64,000 nucleotides of DNA from Aradus depressus (GCA_963662175.1 OY759217.1:6202562-6266561); one strand, 5' to 3'; positions 1 to 11,612 are shown, counted from the stretch's first letter. Made by a program: numbers and translations. Notes: a model not told the origin generated them from the letters alone.

Positions 1-3000
1 GGCACCTCAGAACGATGGGTGTGAGAAGATGGAGACGGCAGGCCCAGGTTCTAAAAGGACCGTAGCACCAAGGAAAGTACAGTAAGTATGAGGTTACTGG
101 GGGGACACCCAGGAGGACAGAGAAGAAGAGAGAGACCCCGCTTACATTGGCTGAAGGGCACCTCAGAACGATGGGTGTGAGAAGGTGGAGACGGCAGGCC
201 CAGGTTCTACAAGGACCGTAGCACCAGGGAAAGTGAAGTAAGTATGAGGTTACTGGAGGGATACCCAGGAGAACAGAGAAGAGAGACCCCGCTTACATTG
301 GCTGAAGGGAACCTCAGAACGATGGGTGTGAGAAGGTGGAGGCGGCAGGCCCAGGTTCTACAAGGACCGTAGCACCTGGGAAAGTAAGGTAAGTATGAGG
401 TTATTGGAGGGATACCCAGGAGGACAGAGAAGAGAGACCCCGCTTACATTGGCTGAAGGGCAACCACAGAACGATTGATGTGAGAAGGTGGAGACGGCAG
501 GCCCAGGTTCTACAAGGACCGTAGTGCCAAAGAAAATAAAGTAAGTATGAGTTTACTGGAGGGACACCCAGGAGAACAGAGAAGAGAGACCGCGCTTACA
601 TTGGCTGAAGGGCACCTCAGAACGATGGGTGTGAGAAGATGGAGACGGCAGGCCCAGGTTCTAAAAGGACCGTAGCACCAAGGAAAGTATAGTGTGTATG
701 AGGTTACTGGGGGGACACCCAGGAGGACAGAGAAGAAGAGAGAGACCCCGCTTACATTGGCTGAAGGGCACCTCAGAACGATGGGTGTGAGAAGGTGGAG
801 ACGGCAGGCCCAGGTTCTACAAGGACCGTAGCACCAGGGAAAGTGAAGTAAGTATGAGGTTACTGGAGGGATCCCCAGGAGAACAGAGAAGAGAGACCCC
901 GCTTACATTGGCTGAAGGGAACCTCAGAACGATGGGTGTGACAAGGTGGAGATGGCAGGCCCAGGTTCTACAAGGACCGTAGCACCAGGGAATGTGAAGT
1001 AAGTATGAGGTTACTGGAGGGACACCCAGGAGAACAGAGAAGAAGAGGGAGACCCCGATTACATTGGCTGAAGGGCACCTCAGAACGATGGGTGTGAGAA
1101 GATGGAGACGGCAGGCCCAGGTTCTACAAGGACCGTAGCACCAGGGAAAGTGAAGTAAGTATGAGGTTACTGGAGGGACACCCAGGAGAACAGAGAAGAA
1201 GAGGGAGACCCCGCTTACATTGGCAGAAGGGCACCTCAGAACGATGGGTGTGAGAAGGTGGAGACGGCAGGCCCAGGTTCTACAAGGACCGTAGTGCCAG
1301 GGAAAGTAAAGTAAGTTTGAGGTTACTGGAGGGACACCCAGGAGAACAGAGGAGAGAGACCCCGCTTACATTGGCTGAAGGGCACCTCAGAACGATGGGT
1401 GTGAGAAGATGGAGACGGCAGGCCCAGGTTCTACAAGGACCGTAGCACCTGGGAAAGTAAGGTAAGTATGAGGTTATTGGAGGGATACCCAGGAGGACAG
1501 AGAAGAGAGACCCCGCTTACATTGGCTGAAGGGCAACCACAGAACGATTGATGTGAGAAGGTGGAGACGGCAGGCCCAGGTTCTACAAGGACCGTAGTGC
1601 CAAAGAAAATAAAGTAAGTATGAGTTTACTGGAGGGACACCCAGGAGAACAGAGAAGAGAGACCGCGCTTACATTGGCTGAAGGGCACCTCAGAACGATG
1701 GGTGTGAGAAGATGGAGACGGCAGGCCCAGGTTCTAAAAGGACCGTAGCACCAAGGAAAGTACAGTAAGTATGAGGTTACTGGGGGGACACCCAGGAGGA
1801 CAGAGAAGCAGAGAGAGACCCCGCTTACATTGGCTGAAGGGCAACCACAGAACGATGGGTGTGAGAAGGTGGAGACGGCAGGCCCAGGTTCTACAAGGAC
1901 CGTAGCACCAGGGAAAGTGAAGTAAGTATGAGGTTACTGGAGGGATACCCAGGAGAACAGAGAAGAGAGACCCCGCTTACATTGGCTGAAGGGAACCTCA
2001 GAACGATGGGTGTGAGAAGGTGGAGATGGCAGGCCCAGGTTCTACAAGGACCGTAGCACCAGGGAATGTGAAGTAAGTATGAGGTTACTGGAGGGACACC
2101 CAGGAGAACAGAGAAGAAGAGGGAGACCCCGATTACATTGGCTGAAGGGCACCTCAGAACGATGGGTGTGAGAAGATGGAGACGGCAGGCCCAGGTTCTA
2201 CAAGGACCGTAGCACCAGGGAATGTGAAGTAAGTATGAGGTTACTGGAGGGATACCCAGGAGAACAGAGAAGAGAGACCCCGCTTACATTGGCTGAAGGG
2301 AACCTCAGAACGATGGGTGTGAGAAGGTGGAGACGGCAGGCCCAGGTTCTACAAGGACCGTAGCACCAGGGAAAGTGAAGTAAGTATGAGGTTACTGGAG
2401 GGACACCCAGGAGAACAGAGAAGAAGAGGGAGACCCCGATTACATTGGCTGAAGGGCACCTCAGAACGATGGGTGTGAGAAGATGGAGACGGCAGGCCCA
2501 GGTTCTACAAGGACCGTAGCACCAGGGAAAGTGAAGTAAGTATGAGGTTACTGGAGGGACACCCAGGAGAACAGAGAAGAAGAGGGAGACCCCGCTTACA
2601 TTGGCAGAAGGGCACCTCAGAACGATGGGTGTGAGAAGGTGGAGACGGCAGGCCCAGGTTCTACAAGGACCGTAGTGCCAGGGAAAGTAAAGTAAGTTTG
2701 AGGTTACTGGAGGGACACCCAGGAGAACAGAGAAGAGAGACCCCGCTTACATTGGCTGAAGGGCACCTCAGAACGATGGGTGTGAGAAGATGGAGACGGC
2801 AGGCCCAGGTTCTACAAGGACCGTAGCACCAAGGAAAGTACAGTAAGTATGAGGTTACTGGGGGGACACCCAGGAGGACAGAGAAGAAGAGAGAGACCCC
2901 GCTTACATTGGCTGAAGGGCACCTCAGAACGATGGGTGTGAGAAGGTGGAGACGGCAGGCCCAGGTTCTACAAGGACCGTAGCACCAGGGAAAGTGAAGT

Positions 3001-6000
3001 AAGTATGAGGTTACTGGAGGGATACCCAGGAGAACAGAGAAGAGAGACCCCGCTTACATTGGCTGAAGGGAACCTCAGATCGATGGGTGTGAGAAGGTGA
3101 AGGCGGCAGGCCCAGGTTCTACAAGGACCGTAGCACCTGGGAAAGTAAGGTAAGTATGAGGTTATTGGAGGGATACCCAGGAGGACAGAGAAGAGAGACC
3201 CCGCTTACATTGGCTGAAGGGCAACCACAGAACGATTGATGTGAGAAGGTGGAGACGGCAGGCCCAGGTTCTACAAGGACCGTAGTGCCAAAGAAAATAA
3301 AGTAAGTATGAGTTTACTGGAGGGACACCCAGGAGAACAGAGAAGAGAGACCGCGCTTACATTGGCTGAAGGGCACCTCAGAACGATGGGTGTGAGAAGA
3401 TGGAGACGGCAGGCCCAGGTTCTAAAAGGACCGTAGCACCAAGGAAAGTACAGTAAGTATGAGGTTACTGGGGGGACACCCAGGAGGACAGAGAAGAAGA
3501 GAGAGACCCCGCTTACATTGGCTGAAGGGCACCTCAGAACGATGGGTGTGAGAAGGTGGAGACGGCAGGCCCAGGTTCTACAAGGACCGTAGCACCAGGG
3601 AAAGTGAAGTAAGTACGAGGTTACTGGAGGGATACCCAGGAGAACAGAGAAGAGAGACCCCGCTTACATTGGCTGAAGGGAACCTCAGAACGATGGGTGT
3701 GAGAAGGTGGAGATGGCAGGCCCAGGTTCTACAAGGACCGTAGCACCAGGGAATGTGAAGTAAGTATGAGGTTACTGGAGGGACACCCAGGAGAACAGAG
3801 AAGAGAGACCCCGCTTACATTGGCTGAAGGGCACCTCAGAACGATGGGTGTGAGAAGATGGAGACGGCAGGCCCAGGTTCTACAAGGACCGTAGCACCAA
3901 GGAAAGTAAAGTAAGTATGAGGTTACTGGAGGGACACCCTGGAGGACAGAGAAGAAGAGGGAGACCCCGCTTACTTTGGCTGAAGGGCACCTCAGAACGA
4001 TGGGTGTGAGAAGGTGGAGACGGCAGGCCCAGGTTCTACAAGGACCGTAGCACCAGGGAAAGTGAAGTAAGTATGAGGTTACTGGAGGGACACCCAGGAG
4101 GACAGAGAAGTAGAGAGAGACCCCGCTTACATTGGCTGAAGGGTACCTCAGAACGATGGGTGTGAGAAGGTGGAGACGGCAGGCCCAGGTTCTACAAGGA
4201 CCGTAGCACCAGGGAAAGTGAAGTAAGTATGAGGTTACTGGAGGGATACCCAGGAGAACAGAGAAGAGAGACCCCGCTTACATTGGCTGAAGGGAACCTC
4301 AGAACGATGGGTGTGAGAAGGTGGAGGCGGCAGGCCCAGGTTCTACAAGGACCGTAGTGCCAGGGAAAGTAAAGTAAGTATGAGGTTACTGGAGGGACAC
4401 CCAGGAGAACAGAGAAGAGAGACCCCGCTTACATTGGCTGAAGGGCACCTCAGAACGATGGGTGTGAGAAGATGGAGACGGCAGGCCCAGGTTCTACAAG
4501 GACCGTAGCACCAGGGAAAGTGAAGTAAGTATGAGGTTACTGGAGGGATACCCAGGAGAACAGAGAAGAGAGACCCCGCTTACATTGGCTGAGGGAACCT
4601 AAGAACGATGGGTGTGAGAAGATGGAGACGGCAGGCCCAGGTTCTACAAGGACCGTAGCACCAGGGAAAGTGAAGTAAGTATGAGGTTACTGGAGGGATA
4701 CCCAGGAGAACAGAGAAGAGAGACCCCGCTTACATTGGCTGAAGGGAACCTCAGAACGATGGGTGTGAGAAGATGGAGACGGCAGGCCCAGGTTCTACAA
4801 GGACCGTAGCACCAAGGAAAGTAAAGTAAGTATGAGGTTACTGGAGGGACACCCAGGAGAACAGAGAAGAGAGACCCCGCTTACATTGGCTGAAGGGCAC
4901 CTCAGAACGATGGGTGTGAGAAGATGGAGACATCAGGCCCAGGTTCTACAAGGACCGTAGCACCAGGGAAAGTGAAGTAAGTATGAGGTTACTGGAGGGA
5001 TACCCATGAGAACAGAGAAGAGAGACCCCGCTTACATTGGCTGAAGGGAACCTCAGAACGATGGGTGTGAGAAGGTGGAGGCGGCAGGCCCAGGTTCTAC
5101 AAGGACCGTAGTGCCAGGGAAAGTAAAGTAAGTTTTAGGTTACTGGAGGGACACCCAGGAGAACAGAGAAGAGAGACCCCGCTTACATTGGCTGAAGGGA
5201 ACCTCAGAACGATGGGTGTGAGAAGGTGGAGGCGGCAGGCCCAGGTTCTACAAGGACCGTAGTGCCAGGGAAAGTAAAGTAAGTATGAGGTTACTGGTGG
5301 GACACCCAGGAGAACAGAGAAGAGAGACCCCGCTTACATTGGCTGAAGGGCACCTCAGAACGATGGGTGTGAGAAGATGGAGACGGCAGGCCCAGGTTCT
5401 ACAAGGACCGTAGCACCAGGGAAAGTGAAGTAAGTATGAGGTTACTGGAGGGATACCCAGGAGAACAGAGAAGAGAGACCCCGCTTACATTGGCTGAAGG
5501 GAGCCTCAGAACGATGGGTGTGAGAAGGTGGAGGCGGCAGGCCCAGGTTCTACAAGGACCGTAGTGCCAGGGAAAGTAAAGTAAGTATGAGGTTACTGGA
5601 GGGACACCCAGGAGAACAGAGAAGAGAGACCCCGCTTACATTGGCTGAAGGGCACCTCAGAACGATGGGTGTGAGAAGATGGAGACGGCAGGCCCAGGTT
5701 CTACAAGGACCGTAGCACCAGGGAAAGTGAAGTAAGTATGAGGTTACTGGAGGGATACCCAGGAGAACAGAGAAGAGAGACCCCGCTTACATTGGCTGAA
5801 GGGAACCTCAGAACGATGGGTGTGAGAAGATGGAGACGGCAGGCCCAGGTTCTACAAGGACCGTAGCACCAAGGAAAGTAAAGTAAGTATGAGGTTACTG
5901 GAGGGACACCCTGGAGGACAGAGAAGAAGAGGGAGACCCCGCTTACTTTGGCTGAAGGGCACCTCAGAACGATGGGTGTGAGAAGCTGGAGACGGCAGGC

Positions 6001-6975
6001 CCAGGTTCTACAAGGACCGTAGCACCAGGGAAAGTGAAGTAAGTATGAGGTTACTGGAGGGACACCCAGGAGAACAGAGAAGAAGAGGGAGACCCCGCTT
6101 ACATTGGCTGAAGGGCACCTCAGAACGATGGGTGTGAGAAGGTGGAGACGGCAGGCCCAGGTTCTACAAGGACCGTAGCACCAGGGAAAGTAGTGTAAGT
6201 ATGAGGTTACTGGAGGGACACCCAGGAGGACAGAGAAGAAGAGAGAGACCCCGCTTACATTGGCTGAAGGGCACCTCAGAACGATCGGTGTGAGAAGGTG
6301 GAGACGGCAGGCCCAGGTTCTACAAGGACCGTAGTGCCAAAGAAAATAAAGTAAGTATGAGGTTACTGGAGGGACACCCAGGAGAACAGAGAAGAGAGAC
6401 CCCGCTTACATTGGCTGAAGGGCACCTCAGAACGATGGGTGTGAGAAGATGGAGACGGCAGGCCCAGGTTCTACAAGGACCGTAGCACCAGGGAAAGTAA
6501 AGTAAGTATGAGGTTACTGGAGGGACACCCAGGAGGACAGAGAAGAAGAGGGAGACCCCGCTTACATTGGCTGAAGGGCACCTCAGAACGATGGGTGTGA
6601 GAAGGTGGAGACGGCAGGCCCAGGTTCTACAAGGACCGTAGTGCCAGGGAAAGTAAAGTAAGTATGAGGTTACTGGAGGGACACCCAGGAGAACAGAGAT
6701 GAGAGACCCCGCTTACATTGGCTGAAGGGCACCTCAGAACGATGGGTGTGAGAAGATGGAGACGGCAGGCCCAGGTTCTACAAGGACCGTAGCACCAGGG
6801 AAAGTAAAGTAAGTATGAGGTTACTGGAGGGACACCCAGGAGGACAGTGAAGAAGAGGGAGACCCCGCTTACATTGGCTGAAGGGCACCTCAGAACGATG
6901 GGTGTGAGAAGGTGGAGACGGCAGGCCCAGGTTCTACAAGGACCGTAGTGCCAGGGAAAGTAAAGTAAGTATGAG
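1..6975 (+). repeat. Satellite A: tandem array of 151-156 bp monomers
   Basis: About 45 head-to-tail copies of one unit run from the window edge to about 6975, so the left boundary lies outside the window. Length variation comes mainly from a 5-bp gain or loss in the AGAAGAAGAG tract. Copies are very similar, differing mostly by point changes such as GTAGCACC versus GTAGTGCC. On the + strand one frame reads QRRRGRPRLHWLKG, and after a stop the next frame reads GVRRWRRQAQVL. Together these resemble the conserved C-terminal tail of many insect LINE ORF2 proteins. The array therefore probably arose by amplification of a LINE 3' end. Open frames inside it are by-products of the repeat and are not genes. 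Confidence 0.95.
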
Positions 6976-7021
6976 TCACAATAACTAGCTAATGGTATGA
7001 ATCTAGATAATATTGGGTACA

Positions 7022-8722
7022 TTAGACATATAAAGTACCTTCGCTGCCACTGAGGTCCTTTAAGATGTAATCGAAGTAAGCTTCGGGGTTTTCCTGCATT
7101 TTCTTTACTTTATTGTTTATTACGATCGTCTGCGAAGAGACTTTCTCATCGAGTATCCTAATTTCTTCCTTTACACTTTTTTCCTTCACATCAATAGGCT
7201 CCAACAAAACTTTACGTTTTGCTGCAGTATAAATTTCAGGGTTTGCAAGTACCGACTGGGCGATCTTCTCTACATCTTCTCTTTTACTCTGTATTTCTGC
7301 CAGCTTGATGCTTAAAGGTAGATTTAATGCATTCCATTTTTCTCTGTATTCTGCCATTTCTTTTCTGATGTAATCTTCTTTGTTATTTGTTATTTGACTT
7401 ACTTCCGCGTTGATTTGTTCTTCAACCTGTGAAAAATCGTTCTGGATTTTATTAATCAAAGACCTCTTCGTTTCTTCAGCTTCATTCTTGTAGGTTCCTA
7501 TCAGTTTAGCAGCCAAGCCTATGAGCCAGGTACCATCCGCATTTATGGTGTCGATTATGTTCTTGATTGCTCTTCGTTTTTTCAATAGTTTGACATCAAC
7601 TTGCTCTAGTAGTTGTCGAGTGCTTACTTGTAATTCCTCGTATCTCCTTATTTCGCTTTCTATTGATGTCTTAAGGTACTCCCGAGTTTCTTTATCTAAT
7701 TCCTGTGGCACTAATGAAAGTACGTTTCTGCTGGAGATAATAAGACGTTCCAAAGTATTCATTATAGTAAGAGTTACTGTTTGTTTTAACGCCTTAGCCT
7801 CTTGAATCTCAGATGTTAACATAGCCCCTTCTTCAAGTTCTTCATAAACTTCATTGTTTTCATTCTTTAATATTTCCTCTAATTCTTTTCTCATTGAAGC
7901 AATGCCCTTCTCAATAAGAGTAACTCTTTCTGGAGTCCTCATCCTGTACTCCAGTCCACCAAACATAATCCCTTCGTCGACAAGGATGTGACACTTTCTA
8001 ACAATTTCTTTTATTTCCTTCCGCATTTGCTGCTGCCTTTTTTCAGCTCTGTCTTCTTTGACACTCTCTTCTCCAGTTAATTCATGTCTGTATGCACCGA
8101 TTTTTCCCTCAATGTAACCTTCTGGATCACTCTTCATTCTTCCCACTAATCCTAACATATCTTTTTTCTTTTCCATTAATTCATTTTTGATATTTTTAAG
8201 AACATCAGTCATTTTCTCTTGCATGTATTTCAAAAGGCCGGAAATTTCATTTCTAACATTACTAATTATATCAGATGGGAGTTGGTTCATATCAGCTGAA
8301 ATATTATCATTCAGAGAAGTTATTTTGGTTTCGAGTTTTGTAAGGCTGTCTTCCAAGATCATTTCTTCTTCAAGGACCTTTTTTATATAGTTATATACAT
8401 CTTTATCTATGTCACCTTCTGTTTCATAGTTCATATTTAATATTTCATTTTTCTTAAATATATTTTCTTCTTCAAAATCAGACAATGTTTGTCTTATTGT
8501 TTCTAGAATTTTTGGAAAGTGATTATTGGTCTTGCCATAACTATTATGTATATCACTCTGTTTTGAATTTATTTCTCTCTTCATACCTTCTATGATGCTC
8601 TCTACACTGTTCTTGGAGCCCGTCGTTTGTGATTTCTGGTTTGCAGTATCCATATTTTGTCTGAAGTCTGGACTCGCATGACTCGAGGCGAGGAGCCCAA
8701 CTAAGAACACATGAAGAATCAT
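7022..8722 (-). CDS. Secreted coiled-coil protein, function unknown (about 566 aa)
   Basis: This is the only intact host-like gene in the window and I do not recognise it. The first ATG is at 8722; an in-frame GTG two codons upstream is unlikely to be the start. A hydrophobic N-terminus (MILHVFLVGLLASSHAS) looks like a signal peptide cleaved near residue 17, so secretion is inferred. The rest is very rich in E, K, I and L, with long helical or coiled-coil-like stretches and a single cysteine near residue 244. A motif of the form (N/D)PExY recurs three times: SDPEGY near 199, ANPEIY near 494 and ENPEAY near 546, each followed by charged helical sequence. This suggests internal repeats. The last two lie close together at the C-terminus. 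The gene is single-exon, AT-rich in codon use unlike its neighbours, and ends 46 bp before satellite A. No AATAAA is seen close downstream. It could be a structural, salivary or egg-related secretion, but the sequence does not decide. Confidence 0.8.
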   Translation of the reverse strand: MILHVFLVGLLASSHASPDFRQNMDTANQKSQTTGSKNSVESIIEGMKREINSKQSDIHNSYGKTNNHFPKILETIRQTLSDFEEENIFKKNEILNMNYETEGDIDKDVYNYIKKVLEEEMILEDSLTKLETKITSLNDNISADMNQLPSDIISNVRNEISGLLKYMQEKMTDVLKNIKNELMEKKKDMLGLVGRMKSDPEGYIEGKIGAYRHELTGEESVKEDRAEKRQQQMRKEIKEIVRKCHILVDEGIMFGGLEYRMRTPERVTLIEKGIASMRKELEEILKNENNEVYEELEEGAMLTSEIQEAKALKQTVTLTIMNTLERLIISSRNVLSLVPQELDKETREYLKTSIESEIRRYEELQVSTRQLLEQVDVKLLKKRRAIKNIIDTINADGTWLIGLAAKLIGTYKNEAEETKRSLINKIQNDFSQVEEQINAEVSQITNNKEDYIRKEMAEYREKWNALNLPLSIKLAEIQSKREDVEKIAQSVLANPEIYTAAKRKVLLEPIDVKEKSVKEEIRILDEKVSSQTIVINNKVKKMQENPEAYFDYILKDLSGSEGTLYV

Positions 8723-8728
8723 GTTCAC

Positions 8729-8767
8729 TACTGAAGAAATAAAAACAGAGATCCTTCTGTATATATA
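8729..8767 (-). promoter_or_regulatory. Core promoter of the coiled-coil gene (TATA plus initiator)
   Basis: On the minus strand TATATATA lies at 8767-8760. It is followed by TCAGTA at 8734-8729, which matches the arthropod initiator consensus TCAGT. If the A at 8732 is +1, the TATA box starts near -35 and the 5' UTR is only about 10 nt before the ATG at 8722. The spacing supports a functional RNA polymerase II promoter; the start site itself is inferred. Confidence 0.6.
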
Positions 8768-8984
8768 GTTGGCAGAAACTAAAACATCTGTGTTGACGAC
8801 ATAACTGTATAAATATGCATATAGGTTAATTTTGAATTAGAATATAAAATATATTTCGCTATCATCAATTGTGCAAATAATACAATTTTTAGACTCAAGA
8901 ACTCAGAAAAATTTAATAATTATCCTGTACGATGTGGATCTGTCTTTTGTAGGACATTGTGTAATTGGGGTTCAGGCAATCTGA

Positions 8985-9049
8985 GAAAAATATATTTGTA
9001 TTTACCTTAACTTCTCTACTACCCGAAAAAATATATTTGTATTTACCTT

Positions 9050-9053
<4 letters not shown>
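8985..9053. repeat. Direct duplication of about 28 bp
   Basis: The sequence ATATATTTGTATTTACCTTAACTT with a preceding A-run occurs at 8985-9013 and again at 9025-9053, separated by about 11 bp. The second copy abuts the poly-T tract. The 8768-8984 stretch to its left is AT-rich with no gene seen beyond the promoter. Confidence 0.8.
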
Positions 9054-9113
<60 letters not shown>

Positions 9114-9325
9114 GCTCCAAGGCGTAATTGCCCTATATAGCCGGACATAAGATGTTTGAGTTCTTTGGGGAAACCCAGGAGGGACAGAGACCCGAGGCGG
9201 AAACAGAAGGCTCCCTACGACGCAAGCCATCAGCCCCACCTTCACCCCCCATGGTCCCCCTCCTATTTTATTCCGTTTCATAAATTGGAGTATTACTTAC
9301 TTACTTAATGCAGCTCTACAACCCG

Positions 9326-10009
9326 CTAACGAGTCTTGGCTTCCTCGAGCAGCAATCGCCAGGAGTCTCTGTTTTGTGCGGCTCCCATCCAGTTCTGTAT
9401 CCCGATGTTCCTGGCGTCGTTGGTCACACAGTCCGACCACCGCAGTCTCGGTCTCCCTACTCTCCGCCTTCCGTGCAGGACTTCCGTCAGTAGCTTTCTT
9501 TGGAGTATACTAAGAATGAATTTGGCTTTAGAAGTTACTAACGGTGTCAGAAAACTTTCGGCGTTCTGCAACATTTCGCATCCCTGTCGGGAATCATCAT
9601 ATTTTATACAGGACACAAAGATGTGTAACATGTCTTCAATATCCCCACATATATCGCAGTTCGGAGTATCAGCGAGTCTCATTAAATAAAGGTACTTGTT
9701 GACCTTGCCGTGGCCGGTTCTTATCCTGGTCAGGATAACAATCTGTGTCCTGCTAAGTTGTCTGCCTGTCCTGGTGAACCAGGGGACCTGCCTGGGACTC
9801 TCCTGGATCCTGTAGTAAAACTGTCCCTTGGTGTGACATGTTTCCTCGAAGCTCCTCCTCCATCTCTCCCCTGTCTCCCGTCTGACCTCCTGGAATAGGT
9901 CGTACCCAGGTACGTACTGTTCACTTCTCACTTCTCTCAACTCTTCTGTCTGTTTGGCCAACGAGTCACCCTCCCATTCCCATACAGATTCACGTGTCCC
10001 GGTACCCAT
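9326..10009 (-). pseudogene. LINE ORF2 C-terminus: end of RNase H, zinc-knuckle-like motif, basic tail
   Basis: The open frame begins inside the RNase H domain (EGDSLAKQ matches the conserved GNExADxLAK segment). It continues through a linker to CDICGDIEDMLHIFVSC, a Cys/His cluster typical of LINE C-termini. It ends with GRRRVGRPRLRW and a Trp/Arg-rich tail. The preceding segment (WVPGHVNLYGN) is readable only in another frame just upstream, so there is an indel near 9990. The tail is the same kind of sequence that satellite A resembles. Confidence 0.8.
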
Positions 10010-10036
10010 TGTATGATGTAGTAATTCTCAGTCTTA

Positions 10037-10810
10037 TCAAGGTTTTATTATGTCATTCAGAATAACGTTATTTGTATTACATCTGTACATATATTTTAAC
10101 TGTTGGATGGAGACTTTTGAATCAGTTAGGATTACGATAGTTATTAAAATTATAATTATAGTTATTTTTATCGCTTCAAGTTCTGCATTATTTATGGACA
10201 ATAAGTTGTGAAGTTTGTGGTGTATTGAATGATGTGTTTGTGGACCATAAACTCCTATCCCTACGTTGTCTTGAGACTTAGAGGCGTCAGTAAAAATTCT
10301 GTAAGTGTCTCTGTATAGTGTGTCCAGGTGATCCAGCGTCATGTGTTTCAGAACTATTGGGTTTAGTGTTGTTTTGCTTACTTTTAAGTTATGGATGTTG
10401 GTGTGTGTTTCTACTGTGATTTGGGTTATTGGTCGAAATGTATCAAATTTGTAAGGGCCGTTGTTTGGTTTGATGAGGTGTTTAATGTCTTGTAGTTGGA
10501 GGTTCTGTGTTGTAAGGTAATTATTGAGTTGGGGGGTTTGATTGTTTATCAGTGTGTGCACTGGGTGGCACTGGTCTGAGTATATTTTGATTAGTTTTTT
10601 TTGGATGAGCCATTCCCTTCGAAGATTGAGCGGTATTTCCCCGGCTTCCGAGAGAAGGACATGGACGGGCGTGGTTCGGAAGGATCCTAGACATATTCTT
10701 AAAGCTTGGTTCTGAATGGTTTGAAGTTTGTGGATGAGAGGGGACTTCGAGCCATGGTAGATTTCACACCCATAATCAGAGAGAGGCCAATATTGTCCAT
10801 CCAGGGACAT
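10037..10810 (-). pseudogene. LINE ORF2 fragment: RT thumb and RNase H
   Basis: The frame starts in the RT thumb/connection (DYGCEIYHGSKSPLIHKLQ, then QNQALRICLGSFRTTPVH). It runs into RNase H with YRIFTDASKS (first catalytic Asp), NNAELEAIK (Glu) and ILTDSKVSIQQL (Asp). A low-complexity isoleucine run follows the Glu. The EN domain and RT fingers/palm are absent because of 5' truncation. Presence of RNase H points to the I/Jockey group; clade assignment is uncertain. Confidence 0.8.
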
Positions 10811-11478
10811 CTATTGTTTCAAATAAGTTCGGAACAAAGGAGTGAAAACCGGTCCTAGAAGAGACACGACAGTACGGAGAAACTAAGGAGGGGGACTAAG
10901 CCACCAATAGGCACCCAGGAGATTTGCGGAGGGCGGGAAAGTTCCTGTGAGCGGACCCCAATATTCATCAATATTCTTCGACTTTTGCCACCTGAGGGGT
11001 AGGAACAAGCCCCACTCCATCAGTTGCCGCCAGGGAGAGAGGATCGGACATGTTCATCAGATATCTCCAGAGACAGAGGATCACCTTTTTTCACCCACTG
11101 GGCAGAGCAGCCAGGATATAACACCAGATCAGCAAAGGGAGAACTGTTGGCGCTTTTATCAACCATTGAAACGGACAGAGGAGGCTGATCATTGTTCAAC
11201 TCCAGGACCCAATTCTCACCACAACCAACATTAAATCAATAAGGTACCTTATTTCTAGACAAAGCCAGAGAATAATTTTCGAGAGGGTATATTTTCATTT
11301 TTTATTAATCTAGCAAGGATTCTGAGCAATAGTTTTAAGTATTTCACAATTGTTTTTTTTTAGAATATAGATAATCAAACCAGAATGGTCTAAGTTTATT
11401 TCACGTATTTAGCACCATTTTGATTTTTCACAACTTTTAGTCTTGGCGGACCCACGACCAAAGGAAGGTAAGAAAGAA
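10811..11478. other. Spacer with one unrecognised short ORF
   Basis: About 670 bp lie between two LINE insertions. The left half has mixed composition and an open frame at 10947-11234 (+, 95 aa, beginning MSGPQYSSIFF) with no domain or repeat I can recognise. The right half is AT-rich. I cannot support a gene here; it may be a remnant of an older element or unique host sequence. Confidence 0.4.
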
Positions 11479-11612
11479 TTTTTTTTTTTTTTTTTTTTTA
11501 TTTATATATTTACAACGGCATAATAACATTTGCCATTAGCAATTGTGATAAATAGAGCAGTGTCAGGTGCGTGGCTGTACTGCTGAGGTACGTGACCGAA
11601 GAGGAGTCCAGG

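Larger units (their letters stand above)
9053..10810 (-). mobile_element. 5'-truncated non-LTR retrotransposon (LINE with RNase H), minus strand
   Basis: A 60-nt T tract at 9053-9112 is the A-tail of a minus-strand LINE. A 3' UTR of about 210 bp and then ORF2 C-terminal sequence follow towards higher coordinates. Only the RT thumb, RNase H domain and C-terminal tail remain, so the copy is strongly 5'-truncated near 10810. No target duplication was found. The long uninterrupted tail suggests a fairly recent insertion, although the ORF is broken. Confidence 0.9.

Noticed and set aside
1..6975. CRISPR-like array of regular repeats
   Set aside because: Monomers are contiguous, with no unique spacers, and the DNA is eukaryotic.
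6627..7022. 131-codon minus-strand open frame at the end of satellite A
   Set aside because: It is made of repeated satellite monomers read backwards (the same 51-residue block twice) and has no independent coding signal.
10947..11234. 95-codon ORF as a host exon
   Set aside because: No domain and no splice or promoter context that I can defend; kept only as an unrecognised frame.
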